Shown here: positions 31,234 to 34,611 of the stretch, one piece after another | Numbering within the stretch: position 1 is the first letter of the stretch | Layout of the letters: every line of letters starts with the position of its first letter | Assembly (NCBI GenBank): GCA_947166195.1 | Contig: CAMVDF010000004.1 | Span: forward strand, 1-34,611 | Direction: 5' to 3' | Length of the DNA: 34,611 nucleotides | From: an uncultured Lachnospiraceae bacterium | Lineage (GTDB): Bacteria > Bacillota > Clostridia > Lachnospirales > Lachnospiraceae | Notes under the pieces: model-generated | Told to the model about the DNA's origin: nothing | Database searches by the model: none | What the model saw: the letters and a program-made list of their open reading frames with translations, nothing else | Position numbers and translations under genes: made by a program

Positions 31234-32022
31234 CTATCGTATCCCGTACAAAAGCTTTGCATTTTCAAGGGTTACACGACACACCTCTTCAAAGGAAATG
31301 CCCTTTATCCCCGCTATCTCCCCTGCAATATATTTCAGGTTGGCGGAGGTGTTTCTCTCCCCGCGAAACGGCACAGGTGCCAGGTAAGGGCTATCCGTTT
31401 CAAGCACTATCTTTTCAAGAGGTATCTCCTCCACCACGCTTTTCAGTTTCTTTCCGTTTTTGAAGGTGACGACCCCACCGACCCCTATGACAAAACCAAG
31501 GTCCGTATATTTCCGGGCCTCCTCGGGAGCATAAGAAAAACAGTGCACGATACCGTTCCTCCTGTCCGTGCAGCTGTCATATTCATCCTTTAATACCCTG
31601 TATGTGTCCATTGCAGCCTCCCTGCTGTGGACCACTATCGGCAGGTCAAGTTCTTTTGAAAGAGCGATCTGCCTTCTGAACCATTTTTCCTGAAGGTCTT
31701 TTTCGGGATATCCCTCCTGAAGATCAAAACCTGCTTCTCCTATCGCCCTTATCTTTTTGTTTGAAAGGACCCGCTCTTTTATTATGGAGATATCATCCTC
31801 ACAAAGCTCCTCCACAGCCTCGGGATGAATTCCCAAAGCACCATAGATATAATCGTACTTTTTTGAAAGCTCATCCGTACTCCTGACAGAATCCATGTCC
31901 GCGGCTATATTTACCACGTACCGGATGCCGGCTTCGGGAAGTGTTTTTTTCAGAACTTCCTCTCTGTCTGTATCAAAGCGTGCATCATCATAATGCGCAT
32001 GTGTTTCAAATATTTCTGTCAT
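31234..32022 (-). CDS. tatD: TatD-family metal-dependent DNase
   Basis: TatD proteins are metal-dependent nucleases with a TIM barrel. The 262-aa product has the metal-binding HAHYDD near the N-terminus, GEAGFD (usually GEIGLD), VVHSREA, VHCFSYAPEEA and ETDSPYLAP. The longer track ORF adds 16 residues (MKRERRQRG...). I chose MTEIFETHAHYDD because it is the family start; an upstream GCGGAA serves as a modest RBS. The start lies inside the upstream permease gene (17-bp overlap), and ksgA follows two bases after the stop. The replacement of the usual DYY after GEIGL by DLQ is a mild deviation. Confidence 0.94.
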   Translation of the reverse strand: MTEIFETHAHYDDARFDTDREEVLKKTLPEAGIRYVVNIAADMDSVRSTDELSKKYDYIYGALGIHPEAVEELCEDDISIIKERVLSNKKIRAIGEAGFDLQEGYPEKDLQEKWFRRQIALSKELDLPIVVHSREAAMDTYRVLKDEYDSCTDRRNGIVHCFSYAPEEARKYTDLGFVIGVGGVVTFKNGKKLKSVVEEIPLEKIVLETDSPYLAPVPFRGERNTSANLKYIAGEIAGIKGISFEEVCRVTLENAKLLYGIR

Positions 32023-33175
32023 TTTTTTCCGCAAGGCGCGCAGCCCTCTTTGCCGCCTTTCTCTTTTCAAGTTTTTTCAGGATCCAGTCCTCGTAGATGA
32101 AATCGCAGATCGCCGCAAGAGGTATGGCCAAAAGGATACCCATGAATCCGAAGATCTTTCCAAAGAGGATGATCGCTATCAATATCCACAGAGATGACAC
32201 CCCCAGAGATGTTCCAAAAAGCTTGGGCTTCAAAATATAGCCGTCAACCGTTTGTATGATCACGGTAAATATCAGGAAAAGCAGGGCATCCCACGGATTT
32301 GCAAAAAGAAGGATGAAGGATCCTATGAGTGCTCCCACTATGGGTCCGAATGTGGGCGCGAGATTCGTAAGCCCCACCACCACCGAAACCAGGATCTTGT
32401 AATTCATCCCCGTCACTGTCATAAAAAGAAAATTTGCCGCTCCGACTATCAGCGAGTCAAGCAGTTCTCCTCCGACGTAGCTTAAAAGGATCTTGTTGCA
32501 TCTTTTCCAAAACAGGGCCGACTCCGCATATCTCCTGTCGGGTAATACGAGCCTCAAAAGATGCTTTCCTCCCTTTATCATCCTCTCCTTGTCCAAAAGA
32601 AGATAGATCGCGATGATAAAAGCAACGATCCCGTTGAAAACACCCTTTCCGATGTTCATGGAAGTATTTATGATGCTTCCCACATTTTTGGGGATATTCT
32701 GGGTCATAAATTTGATGATGTTATCACCGACATTTGTGAAGTTTGAAATGTCTATATTGAACTTTGCCGCGGTCTGCCTGAACTGGCCGAGCATCTTTAA
32801 GAGAGAGTTCGCATAGCTTCCAAAGTTGTTTGCAAAAAGAACTATGTTGCCGATGATCTGCGGTATAATGGCGACGAGAAGCAGTGTGAACAGGGCTATG
32901 ACCGCCAATGCCGTCAAAAAAACTCCCAATGACCTTTTGAGCTTGTCTGATCTGATCCCTGAAAAAATAGTCCTCTCAAAAAAAGCCAGGATCGGATTGA
33001 GCAGATACGCGATGATCACAGCTCCTATCACGGGTTTCAGATATCCTATGCCCACCTGAACATAACTGATCAGTATGGGGACATTCATCAGCAGAACAAA
33101 AAGCAATACTGCACTGCATGTCGCTATCGTATATGCCACCCACTTTTTTTCAAGCCAGCTTTTGTCAAATTTCAT
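32006..33175 (-). CDS. AI-2E/PerM-family membrane transporter
   Basis: The 389-aa protein has about eight hydrophobic helices and the hallmarks of the AI-2E family (DUF20, PerM/YtvI): paired N-terminal helices, a central soluble region (about 110-170), and the conserved LAPTFGPIVGALIGSFILL, then TVDGYILKPKLFGTSLGVS and IFGFMGILLAIPLAAI. Members are proposed exporters or sodium/proton antiporters; the substrate here is unknown. The C-terminus is basic (LKKLEKRKAAKRAARLAEK). It is second in the operon, with its ATG overlapping the acyltransferase stop (ATGA), and its end overlaps tatD. Confidence 0.9.
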   Translation of the reverse strand: MKFDKSWLEKKWVAYTIATCSAVLLFVLLMNVPILISYVQVGIGYLKPVIGAVIIAYLLNPILAFFERTIFSGIRSDKLKRSLGVFLTALAVIALFTLLLVAIIPQIIGNIVLFANNFGSYANSLLKMLGQFRQTAAKFNIDISNFTNVGDNIIKFMTQNIPKNVGSIINTSMNIGKGVFNGIVAFIIAIYLLLDKERMIKGGKHLLRLVLPDRRYAESALFWKRCNKILLSYVGGELLDSLIVGAANFLFMTVTGMNYKILVSVVVGLTNLAPTFGPIVGALIGSFILLFANPWDALLFLIFTVIIQTVDGYILKPKLFGTSLGVSSLWILIAIILFGKIFGFMGILLAIPLAAICDFIYEDWILKKLEKRKAAKRAARLAEKNDRNI

Positions 33176-34326
33176 TGTTGTTTACCTGTTTTTCTGATTA
33201 ATGACACCGTTTTCATTTTACCTATTTCATATATTTTTATCAATACGAATTCCGCCGCCAGCACAAAAACCACGGTCATGAGATTGAATACGATATTCTT
33301 TGCCCTGGGGATATACTCAGTGATCCTGAATGACAGTACCTCCGCACAGTACAGGATATAGAAGTTGATGTGCGTGATCATCACAAAAAGAGAATTTCTC
33401 CCGTAAAATGCAACGGAGCGGGACAGGGGGACGGTCTGGGACAGGGGGACGGTTCTCTGTTTCGTGAGAAACCAAAACAGAGAACCGTCCCCCTGTCCCA
33501 AACCGTCCCCCTGTCCCGTAACATCAATCGCTGCGGAAATGAGTATCACTCCAAGACTTCCGATGAGTGCGTTAATAAAATACAGGACCGGCTTTCCGTA
33601 CACCCCGAAGTGCATGTCAACAGTTCCGTTAAAGCCATGGATCAGAACCAGTAAAACCAGAAGGAACACCCCCGCCGCTGCCGCCAATACCTTCCTTGAT
33701 CTCATTTTTTCGACGAGGATATACAAAAGATTTCCCGCAGATACCAGACAGGACGCCGGAAAGAACCTGACCATGGCGACGATGAAATGATCCCCCGTAT
33801 GTCCGAAAAGGAAACACATGATAAGTGATATTCCAAGCGTTACCAAAAATGTGATGACAGAAGCATATTTTTCCGCGATCTTTGATGCCGCCTTCATCAC
33901 AAAAAAGAAAAACATGTCTCCAAAAAAGGCCGTAGGCAGAAACCAGAGCACCGAATATCCGTAGAGCACCAGGCTGTCATAAATATTCTGCCTCAGGGTT
34001 CCGAAGGGATCTCCGTTTCCCGTGATGTAAAAATAGACAATGTCTATCACCGGGAAAAGAACAGAAAAAACGAGATAAGGCAGCATGATCCTTTTCAGTT
34101 TTTTTAATATGACCGTTTTTGCCGGTCTTCCAAATTCGTTTATGTGAGCCGAAAGCATACCGGACACCACAAAAAACAGCGGCATATGAAAGGATACTAT
34201 ATAGTTCCTGATGCCGAGATCCACATATTCTATATGCGCTATTACAACGAGGATGATGCCTATCCCCTTGGCTATGTCAAAATACCCCAGACGGGTGGTC
34301 TTTCCTGTATTATCTGCTGTTTCCAT
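33172..34326 (-). CDS. Acyltransferase-3 family membrane protein interrupted in frame by a palindromic repeat
   Basis: The 384-aa integral membrane protein belongs to the acyltransferase-3 (OafA/WecH-like) family, which transfers acetyl or similar groups to exported glycans or lipids. It begins RLGYFDIAKGIGIILVVIAH, with the family His, and continues with FHMPLFFVVSGML. About ten hydrophobic helices follow. Between two late helices (after GVILISAAID and before VAFYGRNSLFVMITH) about 32 residues (GQGDGLGQGDGSLFWFLTKQ and onward) come from an enlarged repeat copy. The reading frame is open through it, so function may survive, as the insert is in a loop. There is no obvious RBS, and the promoter places the transcript start next to the ATG. 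Substrate is unknown. Confidence 0.85.
   Translation of the reverse strand: METADNTGKTTRLGYFDIAKGIGIILVVIAHIEYVDLGIRNYIVSFHMPLFFVVSGMLSAHINEFGRPAKTVILKKLKRIMLPYLVFSVLFPVIDIVYFYITGNGDPFGTLRQNIYDSLVLYGYSVLWFLPTAFFGDMFFFFVMKAASKIAEKYASVITFLVTLGISLIMCFLFGHTGDHFIVAMVRFFPASCLVSAGNLLYILVEKMRSRKVLAAAAGVFLLVLLVLIHGFNGTVDMHFGVYGKPVLYFINALIGSLGVILISAAIDVTGQGDGLGQGDGSLFWFLTKQRTVPLSQTVPLSRSVAFYGRNSLFVMITHINFYILYCAEVLSFRITEYIPRAKNIVFNLMTVVFVLAAEFVLIKIYEIGKMKTVSLIRKTGKQQ
33420..33517 (+). repeat. Enlarged palindromic repeat, subtype I, copy F, inside the acyltransferase gene
   Basis: The core 33444-33493 is a subtype I element with loop CGTGAGAAACCA and perfect arms. It is nested in extra matching arms: GGGACAGGGGGACGGT appears twice on the left and its complement ACCGTCCCCCTGTCCC twice on the right. 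The whole 98-bp palindrome pairs except for a two-base mismatch. Both strands remain open across it. Confidence 0.93.
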
Positions 34327-34334
34327 AATAAAAG

Positions 34335-34363
34335 ATTATAGAATCTATGCCTGTGTGATGCAA
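34335..34363 (-). promoter_or_regulatory. Sigma-A-type promoter of the acyltransferase-to-glgB operon
   Basis: On the minus strand TTGCAT (34358-34363) is exactly 17 bases from consensus TATAAT (34335-34340). The -10 ends only eight bases before the ATG at 34326, so the transcript would start within a base or two of the codon. It lies just after the tRNA-Pro terminator. Confidence 0.72.
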
Positions 34364-34380
34364 CCGATAGGGTAAACAAG

Positions 34381-34407
34381 ATAAAAAAAAGACATCCACC
34401 GGATGTC
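34381..34407 (-). terminator. Terminator of tRNA-Pro
   Basis: A 7-bp stem GACATCC/GGATGTC with a three-base loop is followed on the minus strand by eight T residues. It starts about 10 bases past the tRNA-Pro discriminator base. Confidence 0.9.
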
Positions 34408-34417
34408 CTTTTTACAG

Positions 34418-34491
34418 TCGAGGTGACAAGATTCGAACTTGCGGCCTCCACGTCCCGAACGTGGCGCTCTACCAAACTGAGCCACACCTCG
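34418..34491 (-). tRNA. tRNA-Pro (CGG)
   Basis: The minus strand folds as a full cloverleaf: acceptor CGAGGTG/CACCTCG, D arm GCTC..GAGC, anticodon stem CCACG/CGTGG with loop TTCGGGA (anticodon CGG), variable loop, and T arm GCAAG-TTCGAAT-CTTGT (one G-U pair). The C1-G72 acceptor pair is the known bacterial proline identity feature. CCA is not encoded. A terminator follows. Confidence 0.96.
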
Positions 34492-34517
34492 TAATTTAAT
34501 AAACCTTTTTGAAAGAA

Positions 34518-34552
34518 AAGCATCAACTCCGTCTTTTGCGGAACCGATGCTT
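34518..34552 (-). terminator. Terminator of tRNA-Lys
   Basis: A 14-bp stem (AAGCATCGGTTCCG/CGGAGTTGATGCTT, three G-U pairs) with a seven-base loop is followed on the minus strand by TTCTTTC. It separates tRNA-Lys from tRNA-Pro, implying that tRNA-Pro has its own start or gets read-through. I saw no clear promoter between the two. Confidence 0.75.
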
Positions 34553-34558
34553 CTTTAG

Positions 34559-34611
34559 TGCGCCTCCAGGGACTCGAACCCTGGACACCCTGATTAAGAG
34601 TCAGGTGCTCT
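34559..34611 (-). tRNA. tRNA-Lys (CTT), 5' part outside the window
   Basis: The 3' two-thirds of a tRNA is present on the minus strand: end of the D arm (AGAGC), anticodon stem CCTGA/TCAGG with loop CTCTTAA (anticodon CTT), T arm CAGGG-TTCGAGT-CCCTG, acceptor 3' strand GAGGCGC and discriminator A. CCA is not encoded. The acceptor 5' strand and most of the D arm lie beyond the right edge. Confidence 0.93.

Noticed and set aside
33370-33654. 94-aa plus-strand ORF over the acyltransferase insertion
   Set aside because: It is a shadow that stays open because the inserted palindrome reads alike on both strands; no RBS or family signal.
34272-34526. 84-aa minus-strand ORF overlapping tRNA-Pro
   Set aside because: It crosses a tRNA gene and its terminator and has no RBS.

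Overview
The window looks like a chromosomal segment of a motile Gram-positive anaerobe of the Clostridia, most likely family Lachnospiraceae (Butyrivibrio/Roseburia-like). The support is strong AGGAGG ribosome binding sites, a flagellin/FliS operon with a sigma-28-type promoter, a VanW/YoaR-type wall protein, a solo MsmK-type sugar ATPase, a YesL (DUF624) protein, and a large Ala/Pro/Glu-rich secreted protein. No species was identified. All recognised genes except one (15001..15630) lie on the minus strand, so the window reads right to left.

From the right end: two tRNA genes (Lys-CTT, cut by the window edge, and Pro-CGG), each followed by its own terminator. Then comes a tightly overlapping operon of acyltransferase, AI-2E-type permease, tatD, ksgA, a TPR/degenerate-AAA protein and glgB. 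A 407-bp gap follows with a ~190-bp imperfect palindrome and a sigma-28-like promoter. This drives a flagellar operon of a ~935-aa flagellum-linked protein, flagellin and a FliS-like chaperone, ended by a clear terminator. Next is a two-gene unit of a YesL-like membrane protein and a diguanylate cyclase with an unusual lysine-rich, histone-H1-like tail. It is followed by msmK with its own promoter and terminator, greA, and the lone plus-strand gene.

A promoter inside the start of the plus-strand gene appears to drive a cell-wall and alanine operon: a 37-aa membrane peptide (not in the ORF track), a VanW protein, an orphan AIR-synthase C-domain protein, an Lrp-type regulator, an aminotransferase (AlaT-like), a membrane-anchored MurF-like ligase, Ddl and an alpha/beta hydrolase. 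The set suggests coordinated supply of alanine, D-Ala-D-Ala and its attachment to the peptidoglycan precursor (inference). The left third is a 2151-aa secreted protein behind a long structured leader and a good promoter.

The most striking non-genic feature is a family of 50-52 bp palindromes. Both subfamilies share the 12-nt loop CGTGA[AG]NNNCCA and keep their arms complementary although the arm sequences differ. Six copies all point the same way. One ends the alanine operon like a terminator, one sits between ddl and the hydrolase gene, three form an array between murF and ddl, and one enlarged copy is inside the acyltransferase reading frame, where it is translated. A seventh half copy lies near the left edge. 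No transposase, CRISPR array, integrase or prophage gene was seen.
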